Source: Lentzea flava (GTDB lineage Bacteria; Actinomycetota; Actinomycetes; Mycobacteriales; Pseudonocardiaceae). From it: 64,000 bases of DNA. The notes under the pieces were generated by a model. The model searched no databases. It saw only the letters and a list, made by a program, of their open reading frames with translations, and was not told where the DNA came from. Location: contig NZ_BMRE01000014.1 of the NCBI RefSeq assembly GCF_014648475.1, forward strand, positions 62,001 to 126,000. Reading direction: 5' to 3'. Below, piece after piece: positions 50,306-59,154 of this stretch (its first letter is position 1; each line of letters begins with the position of its first letter). The position numbers were made by a program, and so were the translations under genes.

Positions 50306-50719
50306 GTGGCGATAGGCCCGTCAGCGGTCGAGCGTTGGCTCGATCTGTCCACAGAGGAGCTGCGCGCTCAGGTCAAGCAGCTCGTGTCCGCCCGGCTACC
50401 GGGCGATCACGCTGTGTGGCAGGCGATCCGGCGTCATCCAGCGCTCGTTCCACGCGTCCGCGGTGTCCTCTCCGGACTCGCCGCGACGGCGGCGGGCAGC
50501 AAGGACGAGGCCATGCAGAAGGTCTGGATCTCGAAGGCGCGCGCGGCGCTGGACCAGGCCGCTCCGGCGGTCGTGAAGACCGCGCGCAAGCCCGTGGTGA
50601 AGGAGGATCCGGCACCGGAAGCGGAGCCGGAGCCCGTCATCGAGCTGAAGCAGCCGGAACCCCAGCAGAAGCAACCACCCAGGCCGGCACCGACGATGCT
50701 CTTCCAGGAGCCCAGTTAG
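50306..50719 (+). CDS. Conserved hypothetical protein with acidic/Pro-rich tail
   Basis: A 137-residue soluble protein with no recognised domain. The first ~90 residues are helical (AVERWLDLSTEELRAQVKQL, WQAIRRHPALVPRVRGVLSG); the tail is rich in Pro, Glu and Lys (EEDPAPEAEPEP-like, then KQPEPQQKQPPRPAP). GTG 50306 with GGGGAGG at ~8 nt is the best start; GTGs at 50300 and 50270 are alternatives. The DUF1232 gene begins 2 bp after its stop, so the pair is one transcript. Function unknown. Confidence 0.6.
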   Translation: MAIGPSAVERWLDLSTEELRAQVKQLVSARLPGDHAVWQAIRRHPALVPRVRGVLSGLAATAAGSKDEAMQKVWISKARAALDQAAPAVVKTARKPVVKEDPAPEAEPEPVIELKQPEPQQKQPPRPAPTMLFQEPS

Positions 50720-50721
50720 CC

Positions 50722-51192
50722 ATGGTCGTCTTCGGATCGCTCATCTCCCTCTCGGGATTGCTGATCCTGCTGTTCCGCAACGCGAGCCTGGGCGGGCTCA
50801 GCCCCACCGTCGTCGGCTGGGTGATGATCCCGCTCGGCCTGGTGTTCGCCGTGCTGGGTGTGCTGCGCAACCGTCGCAAGCGCGCCCAGAAGGGTCCCGG
50901 CCCCGTCGGCAACCCGATCCAGCGCGCGAAGGCGTTGCCGCGGCTGTGGAAGGCGTGGCGCAGCGGCCGGTACCCGGAGCTGCCGCGCAGCCAGGTGATG
51001 CTGTGGGCGGTGGCGCTGGTGTACCTGGTGTCGCCGATCGACCTCGTGCCGGAGCTCCTGCCGGTGATCGGGGTGACCGACGACGCCGGTGTCCTGGTGT
51101 GGCTGCTCAGCAGCCTCTCGATCGCCTCAGGGTCGTTCCTGCGCTGGGAGAAGGACCATCGCGACCCGAGTCGCGGGATCGAGTCCCCTTGA
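50722..51192 (+). CDS. DUF1232 / YkvA-type membrane protein
   Basis: A 156-residue protein. Two N-terminal membrane segments (VVFGSLISLSGLLILLF and VVGWVMIPLGLVFAVLGVL) precede a basic linker (NRRKRAQKGPG). The DUF1232 core follows, LWAVALVYLVSPIDLVPELL then VIGVTDDAGVLVWLLSSL, with the family's SPIDLIPD-like signature. Its role in bacteria is unknown. ATG start 2 bp after the previous gene. Its last 66 bp overlap the convergent acetyltransferase gene. Confidence 0.85.
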   Translation: MVVFGSLISLSGLLILLFRNASLGGLSPTVVGWVMIPLGLVFAVLGVLRNRRKRAQKGPGPVGNPIQRAKALPRLWKAWRSGRYPELPRSQVMLWAVALVYLVSPIDLVPELLPVIGVTDDAGVLVWLLSSLSIASGSFLRWEKDHRDPSRGIESP

Positions 51193-51615
51193 GGCCTCCT
51201 CGCGCATGATCTCGGCCAGGCCGGGCGACGTTTCGGTCACCGATCGAAATCCGAGGCGTTCGTAGTAGGGCGCGTTCCACGGCACGTCCCGGAACGTGGT
51301 CAGCGTCAGGGTCTGCCCGGTCCGCCGGACGTGCTCGATCAGCGCCGCACCGATCCCCTGGCGCGCGTGCGAGGGGTGCACGCTGATCTGGTGAACGTGC
51401 CTCGCGCCGTCCACGTCACCCACCGCGATGAACGCCACCGGCACGCCTTGCTCGCCCACCGCGACCCAGACTTCGTGCTCTGCCAGTGCTTCCAGCGACA
51501 TCGGGTCGTCGTCGGCGATCTCGGGCATGCCGACGTCCCTGAACGGTTCACCGGAGGCTTTTTCGATCTCTCGGAGGTACGGGAGTTCGGCTGGTTGGGC
51601 GAGACGGATCAACAC
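51127..51615 (-). CDS. GNAT-family N-acetyltransferase
   Basis: A 162-residue acetyl-CoA-dependent acetyltransferase. VLIRLAQPAELPYLREIEKA begins the GNAT fold; VHQISVHPSHARQGIGAALI is motif A with the Q/RxxGxG/A pyrophosphate loop; APYYERLGFRSV is motif B with the CoA-contacting Tyr. Substrate unknown (amine or amino acid). GTG 51615 gives the canonical start. Divergent from the receiver-PP2C gene, 62 bp apart, and overlapping the DUF1232 gene at its end. Confidence 0.85.
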   Translation of the reverse strand: MLIRLAQPAELPYLREIEKASGEPFRDVGMPEIADDDPMSLEALAEHEVWVAVGEQGVPVAFIAVGDVDGARHVHQISVHPSHARQGIGAALIEHVRRTGQTLTLTTFRDVPWNAPYYERLGFRSVTETSPGLAEIMREEASRGLDPATRVAMVLLPAQERP

Positions 51616-51677
51616 GCGCGCAATCCTGGTAGGTCGGACGCGAACCCCGCACCTGAATAACGTTAAAGTCCGACCTG

Positions 51678-52819
51678 ATGCGAACCAAGACCGTGCGCGT
51701 CCTCCTGGTCGAGGACGACGATGGCGACGCCCTCCTCGTCGAGGCACTGCTCGAAGAGGCGAGGGCGCCGTTCATCCTGACGCGCGCCCGCTCACTCGCG
51801 GAGGCGGAGCGCCTGCTCAGCGACGCCGAGTGCGTGCTGCTCGACCTGGGCCTGCCCGACGCGCAGGGCCTCGACAGCCTGCACCGGCTGCTGAGCAAAC
51901 CCGACGCGCCCGCGATCCTCGTGCTGACCGGGTTGAACGACGAGCGCGAGGGCATCGACGCGGTGTCGGCCGGTGCGGAGGACTACCTCATCAAGGGCCA
52001 GGTCGACGGCGAGCTGCTGCTGCGCGGTGTCCGGTACGCGGTCGAACGGCGACGCGCCGACGACGCCCAGTTCCAGCTGCGCGAGGCGAAGCTGCTCGCC
52101 GCGGAGCGCTCCCGCCTGGAACGCGGCCTGCTCCCTCCCCCGCTGCTCAAGAGCTCCGACCTCGACCTCGAGGTCCGCTACCAGCCCGGCGGGCAGCGCA
52201 TGCTGCTCGGCGGCGACTTCTACGACGCGGTGGGCCTGCCGGACGGGTCGGTGCACGCGATCATCGGCGACGTCTGCGGTCACGGCCCGGACGAGGCCGC
52301 GCTCGGCGTCTGCCTGCGCATCGCGTGGCGCGCTCTCGTTCTGGCCGGCGAACCACCGGAGAAGGTGCTGCGGACGCTCGACCAGGTGCTCGTCGCGGAA
52401 CGGCACGGCGAGGGCATCTTCACCACGGCCTGCGTGGTCACCGTGGCACCTGACCGGCGGTCGGCGCGCTACTTCCTCGCCGGGCACCCCGAGCCGTTGC
52501 TGGTGGTGGGCCAGCAGATCCTCGACCTGCCGCAGTCCAAGATCGGCGTGCCGCTGGGCGTGCTGCCGGACTACGCGTGGACCGGTGTGGACGTTCCGCT
52601 GCCGCCCGGCTGGCAGCTCGTCTGCTACACGGATGGCCTGATCGAGGGCCGGGTACCCGGTGACACCGATCGGCTCGGCGTCGAGCGCCTGTGCGAGATC
52701 CTGCGCGAACACCTGCGGCGGGGTCCCGACTGGCTGGACCCCCTGATCGCGGAGGTGACGGAGCTCAACGGAGGGGAACTCGACGACGACATGGCCGTGC
52801 TGCTGTTGAAGGACCCCAG

Positions 52820-52823
<4 letters not shown>
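51678..52823 (+). CDS. Receiver-PP2C (SpoIIE-type) phosphatase
   Basis: A 381-residue two-domain signalling protein. Residues 5-125 are a response-regulator receiver: VRVLLVEDDDGDALLVEALL with the acidic pocket, LLDLGLPDAQG with the phospho-acceptor Asp, TGLND, and DYLIKGQ with the Lys. Residues ~150-381 are a PPM/SpoIIE phosphatase: LLGGDFYDAVGLPDG and AIIGDVCGHGPDEAAL bind metals, ELDDDMAVLLLK closes the site. It would dephosphorylate a Ser/Thr protein, such as an anti-sigma antagonist, when phosphorylated. GTG of the histidine kinase overlaps its stop by 4 bp, so the two act together. Confidence 0.9.
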
Positions 52824-54326
<1,503 letters not shown>

Positions 54327-54334
<8 letters not shown>

Positions 54335-54767
54335 CGCATCGTTGAACGTGATCGACGTCCTGCTCGTCGAGGACGACCCCGGCGACGCGCTGATGACGCA
54401 GGAAGCCTTCGAGCACCACAAGATCCGCAACACCCTGCACGTGGTGAAGGACGGCGTGGAGGCCCTGGCGTTCCTGCGGCGTGAGGGCGAGTACGCCGAC
54501 GCGCCGCGGCCGGGCCTGATCCTGCTCGACCTGAACCTGCCCCGCAAGGACGGCCGCGAGGTGCTGGCCGAGGTGAAGGCGGACGCCGAGCTGCGGTCGA
54601 TTCCCGTGGTGGTGCTGACGACCTCGGACGCGGAGGAGGACATCCTGCGCAGCTACAGCCTGCACGCCAACGCGTACGTCACGAAGCCGGTGGACTTCGA
54701 GAGGTTCATCGAGGTGGTTCGTCAGATCGACGACTTCTTCGTCACCGTGGTGAAGCTGCCGCGCTGA
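54327..54767 (+). CDS. Single-domain response regulator (Rcp1-like)
   Basis: A 146-residue stand-alone receiver. VIDVLLVEDDPGDALMTQEA holds the acidic pair, LILLDLNLPRKDGREVLAEV the phospho-acceptor Asp, VVVLTTSDAEEDIL the Thr/Ser, and ANAYVTKPVDFERFIEVVRQ the Lys. The DDPGDALMTQEAFEHHK and LNLPRKDGREVL forms are typical of Rcp1-type regulators that take phosphate from the partner kinase. ATG lies inside the kinase's last codons (8-bp overlap). Completes a receiver-PP2C/kinase/receiver cassette. Its end overlaps the convergent zinc-finger gene by 26 bp. Confidence 0.9.
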
Positions 54768-55182
54768 TGACGGCTGCGCCGAAGTCGAGGCAGGAGCGGC
54801 AGATCCGCGCGTCCGCCCGCTCGTGGACGGGCTTGGTCTCGCCGCAGAACGAACACTCGGCGGTCTCACCGACCTGAGCACCGGCGACGCAGAGGTCGCA
54901 GATCATCGTGCTCGGTCCGGCGATCATCTTGTCGACGTCGTTGCCGCTGCGATCGCAGAACGAGCACAGTTCCGTGCGCTTCGAGTGCTCGACGATCTGG
55001 TGCACGCGCTGATGGCTCATCTTCAGCGCTTCCGCGATCTCGCGCATCGACCCGCCCGCGCGGTGCAGGCGCAGCACGCTGTGGTGGTAGACGGCCTTGG
55101 CGATGTCCGCTTGGTCCTGTGCGGCCGCCGCGGCGGTGCCAGCCTTGCGCGCCGCCGCCAGCAACTCCTCGTCCAGCGTCAT
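54742..55182 (-). CDS. HTH protein with ClpX-type zinc finger and second C4 finger
   Basis: A 146-residue protein with no ATPase domain. Residues 1-30 are helical; ~38-65 form a helix-turn-helix (SMREIAEALKMSHQRVHQIV). Residues ~73-100 copy the ClpX N-terminal zinc domain (CSFCDRSGNDVDKMIAGPST, then ICDLC). A second CxxC...CxxC follows at ~110-132 (CSFCGETKPVHERADARICR). The ClpX zinc domain normally dimerises and binds adaptors or substrates; here it is joined to DNA binding, suggesting a regulator that senses a partner or a zinc state. ATG 55182 begins 4 bp from a pair of perfect dyads, so autoregulation is likely. Confidence 0.8.
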   Translation of the reverse strand: MTLDEELLAAARKAGTAAAAAQDQADIAKAVYHHSVLRLHRAGGSMREIAEALKMSHQRVHQIVEHSKRTELCSFCDRSGNDVDKMIAGPSTMICDLCVAGAQVGETAECSFCGETKPVHERADARICRSCLDFGAAVISAAASPR

Positions 55183-55185
55183 GGC

Positions 55186-55221
55186 GTCTAGGGTAGCTAG
55201 ACGCGTCTAGTGTGTCTAGAC
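55186..55221. promoter_or_regulatory. Two tandem GTCTAG-N5-CTAGAC palindromes
   Basis: Dyad 1: GTCTAG 55186-55191 and CTAGAC 55197-55202 (centre GGTAG). Dyad 2: GTCTAG 55205-55210 and CTAGAC 55216-55221 (centre TGTGT). Their centres are 19 bp apart. Dyad 1 starts 4 bp before the HTH/zinc-finger ATG. CTAG is rare in high-GC DNA, so four copies in 36 bp are a strong operator signal. Confidence 0.8.
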
Positions 55222-55227
55222 AGTCGG

Positions 55228-55362
55228 TCAGTCGACGCCTCGGACGATCAACGGATCGTCGTCGGCTTGGACGACCCACTCCTGGTCGTCTCGTGGTTCG
55301 GGGACGACAGGCGCCCAGAGCCCGTCTCCGCCAGGCCTGATGGTCACGTTCGGCGCAGTCAT
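55228..55362 (-). CDS. Small coupled protein (44 aa), unknown
   Basis: A 44-codon frame from ATG 55362 whose ATG overlaps the acyltransferase stop (ATGA, 4 bp). It encodes an acidic peptide starting TAPNVTIRPGGDGLWAPVVP and ending with VVQADDDPLIVRGVD. Translational coupling and tight packing, with its stop 7 bp before the tandem dyads, argue that it is a real gene. No family recognised. It closes the MBL/acyltransferase/small-protein operon. Confidence 0.6.
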   Translation of the reverse strand: MTAPNVTIRPGGDGLWAPVVPEPRDDQEWVVQADDDPLIVRGVD

Positions 55363-56084
55363 GCTTTTTGGCTACCCGTTTGCGCGGAACGTATGCCGGA
55401 CAGCATGGTCGTGATGGCGTCCATGACCCGCGCGGTCGCCTCGTCCAGCACCTCGGCGGTCAGCTCGAGGTCGTAGAGGTCGGACAGGTCGACGGGCGCG
55501 CCGGCGACGACCTCGATCTTCTTGCGCGGCAACAACCTCGGCAGGATCGTGCCCCTGGGCAACAGGTCCTGCGTGCCCCACTCGGCGACCGGGATCACGG
55601 GCACCTGGCTCTCCAGAGCCATCCGCGCGACGCCGGACTTGCCCTTCATGGGCCAGTTCTCGGGATCGTTCGTGAACGTGCCCTCGGGGAACACCATCAC
55701 GCACTCCCCCGCCCGCAACGCCTCCACCGCGGGCTTCAGCGCCTCCGCGGCCTTGACCGTCCCGCGTTCCACCGGGATGTGCCCGCCGGAGCGCATGACC
55801 CAGCCGATGACCGGGGTGCGCCACAGCGACGCCTTCGCGAGCACGCGCGGCACCCGGCCGGACATCAGCGAGAACACGACGGCGGCAACGGTGTCCGCAT
55901 TGGACAGGTGGTTGAACGCGAGGATCACGCCGCCGCTGCCCGGCACGTGCTGCCTGCCGCGCACCCGCAGCCGCACGAACAGCACGACGATCGGCCACAG
56001 CACGTCGATCGCGAGCGAGAACCAGAATCCCCTGCCTCTGCGAGGCATCTTCCAGGTCCAGGCGGCCAGCTCCAGCGGTGTCAC
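55359..56084 (-). CDS. 1-acyl-sn-glycerol-3-phosphate acyltransferase-like (PlsC)
   Basis: A 241-residue membrane-associated acyltransferase of phospholipid synthesis. FNHLSNADTVAAVVFSL contains the HX4D catalytic pair, GHIPVERG the second block, and VMVFPEGTFTNDP the acceptor-binding FPEGT motif. A hydrophobic stretch (FSLAIDVLWPIVVLFVRL) lies near the N-terminus. It would acylate lysophosphatidate or a related lysolipid. GTG 56084 overlaps the MBL-protein stop by 4 bp and its own stop overlaps the small ORF start, so three genes are coupled. Confidence 0.9.
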   Translation of the reverse strand: MTPLELAAWTWKMPRRGRGFWFSLAIDVLWPIVVLFVRLRVRGRQHVPGSGGVILAFNHLSNADTVAAVVFSLMSGRVPRVLAKASLWRTPVIGWVMRSGGHIPVERGTVKAAEALKPAVEALRAGECVMVFPEGTFTNDPENWPMKGKSGVARMALESQVPVIPVAEWGTQDLLPRGTILPRLLPRKKIEVVAGAPVDLSDLYDLELTAEVLDEATARVMDAITTMLSGIRSAQTGSQKA

Positions 56085-57070
56085 GGTTGATATTCGAGCA
56101 CGCCGCCGTTCACCGTTCGGGTCAATTCGCCACGTTCGACCAGAACGTCGAGATGGGCGGCCGTCTCACCGATCGCCAGCACCTGGTTGAACATGTCGAG
56201 GTCGTCGAACCGGCGCTGGCGGCGGGTCCAGCCGATCTTGCGGGCGGTCTCGAACGCGCTGCCGCTCACGGCCTTGAGGATCTCCTCCAGGCGCTGTTCG
56301 TGGTGGTGCAGCAGCTCGTCCACGCGAGCGTGCGAGCTGTCCGTCACGGGGCCGTGAGCGGGCAGGAGCCTGAGGTCCGGCAGCTCGCGGGTGAGCCGGA
56401 GCGACGTCATGTAGTCGCCGAGCGGCAGTTCGGGCCGCAACGGCTCGAAGCCGATCGACGGCGTGATGTGCGGCAGCACGTGGTCGCCGGAGAACAGCAC
56501 CTTCGCGGTGTGGTCGACGAACACGACGTGGCCGCGGGTGTGGCCGGGCGTCGGGATGACCTCCAGCTTGCGGTGTTCGAGGTCGACGGTGCTGCGGACG
56601 AGCCACTCGTCGGGTTCCTCGTAGTCGCGCAGCGCCTCGCCGCGATCGACGTGGTGCATGATCCTGATCCACGTCTCCGCCAGCTCGGTCGCACCCCATT
56701 TGCGCAGGTCGTCGACGTGCTGGTCGGTCTGCCCGTGCAGGATGTGCCGCAGCGACGGCTGCTCGCCGAGGCCGAGCCCGATCTTGGCGCCGAACATCCG
56801 CCGCAGCGACACCGCCATCGTGAAGTGGTCGCGGTGCACGTGCGTGACGAGGAACCGCCGGATGTCCTCGAAGCCCTTGTTCAACGTGCCCAGCGCGGCC
56901 TCGAGCTGGTCGCGCGCCTCGTCCAGCGCCCAGCCCGAGTCGACCATGACGAGGCCGTCGCCGTCCTCGATCGCGTAGACGTTGACCGCGCGCAACCCGT
57001 CGTTCGGCAGGGGCAGCGGGATGCGGTGCACTCCTGGTGCCACCTCGAACGCGCCCGGTTCACTCCACAC
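56081..57070 (-). CDS. MBL-fold metallo-hydrolase
   Basis: A 329-residue metallo-beta-lactamase-fold protein. FLVTHVHRDHFTMAVSLRRM is the HxHxDH zinc motif; IPTPGHTRGHVVFVDHTAKV supplies the next His; VLFSGDHVLPHITPSIG the bridging Asp and further His. A C-terminal helical domain (TARKIGWTRRQRRFDDLDMF) as in glyoxalase II/LACTB2-like proteins. Cytosolic hydrolase of a thioester or phosphoester; substrate unknown. GTG 57070 with GAGGTGAG. First gene of a three-gene operon; a 10-bp tandem repeat lies just upstream. Confidence 0.85.
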   Translation of the reverse strand: MWSEPGAFEVAPGVHRIPLPLPNDGLRAVNVYAIEDGDGLVMVDSGWALDEARDQLEAALGTLNKGFEDIRRFLVTHVHRDHFTMAVSLRRMFGAKIGLGLGEQPSLRHILHGQTDQHVDDLRKWGATELAETWIRIMHHVDRGEALRDYEEPDEWLVRSTVDLEHRKLEVIPTPGHTRGHVVFVDHTAKVLFSGDHVLPHITPSIGFEPLRPELPLGDYMTSLRLTRELPDLRLLPAHGPVTDSSHARVDELLHHHEQRLEEILKAVSGSAFETARKIGWTRRQRRFDDLDMFNQVLAIGETAAHLDVLVERGELTRTVNGGVLEYQP

Positions 57071-57083
57071 GCCCGCTCACCTC

Positions 57084-57103
57084 ATTGTTAGCGATTGTTA
57101 GCG
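57084..57103. promoter_or_regulatory. Perfect 10-bp tandem repeat upstream of the MBL operon
   Basis: ATTGTTAGCG occurs twice head to tail (57084-57093, 57094-57103), 14 bp before the MBL start at 57070. A 10-bp period places both copies on the same helix face. On the minus strand it contains TAACAAT, which could be the -10 box, so the repeat may be an operator overlapping the promoter. Confidence 0.45.
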
Positions 57104-57117
57104 CCTGCAAGTAATTC

Positions 57118-57396
57118 CTACCGGACGGTAACACGGTATTCGGGGTGCTTGTCGATGTACTTCGCCACGAACGGGCAGATCGGGGAGACCTTGAGGCCGC
57201 GGGCCTGCGCGTCGTCGAGCGCGAACTTCGCGAGCTCGGCGCCGAGGCCCTGACCTGCGTAGGCCTCGTCGACCTCGGTGTGCGTCAGGGCGATGACGTC
57301 GCCGATGAGCTGGTAGTCGAGCTGCCCTGCCAGCTGGCCGTCGACGTGGAGCTCGTAGCGGCTGTCGGTCTCGTTGTTGGTGACCATGTCAACCAT
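57118..57396 (-). CDS. Small GNAT-like acetyltransferase (COG2388/YidJ type)
   Basis: A 92-residue protein of the short COG2388 group. YELHVDGQLAGQLDYQLIGD, ALTHTEVDEAYAGQGLGAEL with the acetyl-CoA loop, and LKVSPICPFVAKYIDKHPEY with the conserved Cys-Pro-Phe and His-Pro-Glu-Tyr. It keeps only half of a GNAT fold; function unknown, possibly a small-molecule N-acetyltransferase. ATG 57396 chosen; ATG 57387 is equally possible. Divergent from the LLM oxidoreductase with ~20 bp between starts. Confidence 0.85.
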   Translation of the reverse strand: MVDMVTNNETDSRYELHVDGQLAGQLDYQLIGDVIALTHTEVDEAYAGQGLGAELAKFALDDAQARGLKVSPICPFVAKYIDKHPEYRVTVR

Positions 57397-57417
57397 CTTG
57401 CCGGGAACGCTGGAAAA

Positions 57418-58404
57418 ATGGCGCGCATGGACGTCTACCTGCTGATCCTGGGCGACCACCTGCCCAACCCGTGCACGGGCGAGGAGGTGTCCCAGGCCGA
57501 CCGCCTGCGGGCGATGGTCGAGCAGGCGGTGGTGGCGGAGGAGTCGGGCTTCGCGGGCGTCGCGATCGGCGAGCACCACTTCACCCGCTACATCGTGTCG
57601 GCGCCGGAGCTGCTGCTCGCCGGCGTCGCGGCACGGACGTCCACGCTGAAGCTCTCCACCGGGGTGACGCTGCTCGCGCACCGCGACCCGGTGCTGGTCG
57701 CCGAGTCGCTCGCCACCCTGGACGTGCTGTCGAACGGCAGGGCCGAGCTGATCGTGGCGCGCGGGGTCGACCAGCAGACCGACGCGGCGTTCGGCGTGCG
57801 GCCGGGTGAGCTGCGGGAGCGGTTCGAGGAGCACCTGCGGTTGCTGATCAAGCTCCTCAAGGAGCCGGCGGTGAGCTGGGACGGCCGGTTCCGCGGACCG
57901 TTGAGCCACGTGACGACGACACCGCGGCCGGTGCAGGCGCCGCGGCCGACCGTGTGGATCGGATCGGGGTCGGCGGTGTCGGCCGATCTGGGCGCGGAGC
58001 TGAAGATGCCGCTGATGCTGCCGTCGACGCTGCGGGATCCCCTGATCTACGCGGAGGTCGTGCAGCGGTACCGCGAACGCTTCCCCGGCGGACGGGTCGG
58101 CGTGCCCAGCCATGTGTTCGTGGCGCACGAGAACGCGCGCGAACGGTGGCGGCCACACCTCGCCGAGTACGCGCGGTTCGCCGATCCGTGGCGCGGGGAC
58201 GGTGACGTCGACGTGGACGCGATCATGGACGGCGCGGCGGTGTGCGGGACGCCGGACGAGGTGGCCGAGCGGCTGAACTCGTTGGCGGAACAGCTGTCCA
58301 TCGACACGCACCTCGTGATGGTGGACATCGGCGGGCTGCCGCACGAGTCGGTCGTCGAGACGATTCGCCTGTTCGGCACGGAAGTTCTGCCGAAACTTGT
58401 TTAA
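57418..58404 (+). CDS. LLM-class flavin-dependent oxidoreductase (luciferase-like)
   Basis: A 328-residue luciferase-fold protein that uses reduced FMN or F420. MVEQAVVAEESGFAGVAIGE is the family N-terminus and EHHFTRYIVSAPELL the His pair; STGVTLLAHRDPVLVAESLA, LDVLSNGRAELIVARGVD and the C-terminal VCGTPDEVAERLN are typical. Substrate unknown; likely a monooxygenase. Starts at ATG 57418 or 57427. Divergent from the small GNAT gene at close range, so the two probably share a promoter region. Confidence 0.9.
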   Translation: MARMDVYLLILGDHLPNPCTGEEVSQADRLRAMVEQAVVAEESGFAGVAIGEHHFTRYIVSAPELLLAGVAARTSTLKLSTGVTLLAHRDPVLVAESLATLDVLSNGRAELIVARGVDQQTDAAFGVRPGELRERFEEHLRLLIKLLKEPAVSWDGRFRGPLSHVTTTPRPVQAPRPTVWIGSGSAVSADLGAELKMPLMLPSTLRDPLIYAEVVQRYRERFPGGRVGVPSHVFVAHENARERWRPHLAEYARFADPWRGDGDVDVDAIMDGAAVCGTPDEVAERLNSLAEQLSIDTHLVMVDIGGLPHESVVETIRLFGTEVLPKLV

Positions 58405-58449
58405 CGCGAGCGGTGCCAAGGGTTAACACACGTCCGTCAGGATTGTCGT

Positions 58450-58935
58450 GTGGGCATCACGGTCATCGGCATCACGCATCCTGGGCAGGTCGGGGAGCTT
58501 CCCGGCGGCACGAACGTGCTGGTGCTGGCCGATGACGGAACGTACGCCGATGAGTTCCTCGACACCGACTTCCGTGCGCATCAGCTGGTGGTGCGCGCAC
58601 ACGGGCGCGGGTCGGCTTTCTTCGGGGTGGCGGACAAAGCCCGTGAGTTGGGTGCGGATCGGGTCCTCTTCGGGGGTGCGCACGACACCGCCGCCTCCTT
58701 CACCACCGGAGAGGATCCCGTACTCGTGCTCGGCGTGCGACCGCCGGGTGGCCCGATCGCGTGCAACGCGGCGTTCCTCGAACGGCTCGACCACTGGCCG
58801 CGGCCGGCCCGCGCGTACCGCGAGGACGTCGACCACTGGCTCGCCGAGAACGCGTTGCGCGAAGGCCTGCGCGTCGAACTGGTTTCATGGCGAATGGAAC
58901 CAACCGTCCCAATGCGACGGAAGTTGACGGCCTAG
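58450..58935 (+). CDS. Hypothetical protein, no family recognised
   Basis: A 161-residue cytosolic protein. It opens with alternating strands (GITVIGITHPGQVGELPGGT, NVLVLADDGTYAD) and has FGVADKARELGADRVLFGGA, then VLVLGVRPPGGPIACNAAFL, suggesting an alpha/beta fold; the C-terminal third is basic. No motif can be tied to a reaction. GTG 58450 is only ~45 bp after the LLM stop. Likely a single gene; the 219-bp gap that follows carries control elements of the ABC operon. Confidence 0.55.
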   Translation: MGITVIGITHPGQVGELPGGTNVLVLADDGTYADEFLDTDFRAHQLVVRAHGRGSAFFGVADKARELGADRVLFGGAHDTAASFTTGEDPVLVLGVRPPGGPIACNAAFLERLDHWPRPARAYREDVDHWLAENALREGLRVELVSWRMEPTVPMRRKLTA

Positions 58936-59014
58936 TCATCGGAAGGCGGAAGACACTGTCCCGCCTGTGAAATACCGTTTCCTCCGCACCGCATGCGCGC
59001 GCATACGCAGTGCA

Positions 59015-59032
59015 GCTGAGAGTTCTCTCAGC
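59015..59032. promoter_or_regulatory. Perfect 18-bp palindrome upstream of the ABC exporter
   Basis: GCTGAGAG (59015-59022) and CTCTCAGC (59025-59032) flank a 2-nt centre, 122 bp before the ATPase start. Its CTCAG core recurs in the direct repeats at 59064-59080, so one regulator may bind all three. Confidence 0.5.
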
Positions 59033-59063
59033 GTGGCGGCCGGGGGCGGGTCACCGGGGTTAA

Positions 59064-59080
59064 TCTCAGGGTCATCTCAG
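59064..59080. promoter_or_regulatory. TCTCAG direct repeat, OmpR-type box
   Basis: TCTCAG at 59064-59069 and 59075-59080 is repeated with an 11-bp period, the spacing of direct repeats bound by OmpR/PhoB-family response regulators. It lies ~75 bp before the ATPase GTG at 59155. Confidence 0.55.
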
Positions 59081-59154
59081 TGGAAGACCTGACCCTTCGG
59101 TGTGCCCGTGTCGCCGAAGATGGTGCGCACGAGACCCACAGGAGGGGACAGACA

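Noticed and set aside
58944..58966. Weak hairpin AGGCGG...CCGCCT after the orphan gene
   Set aside because: Only 6-bp arms with an 11-nt loop and no T-run; not strong enough to call a terminator.
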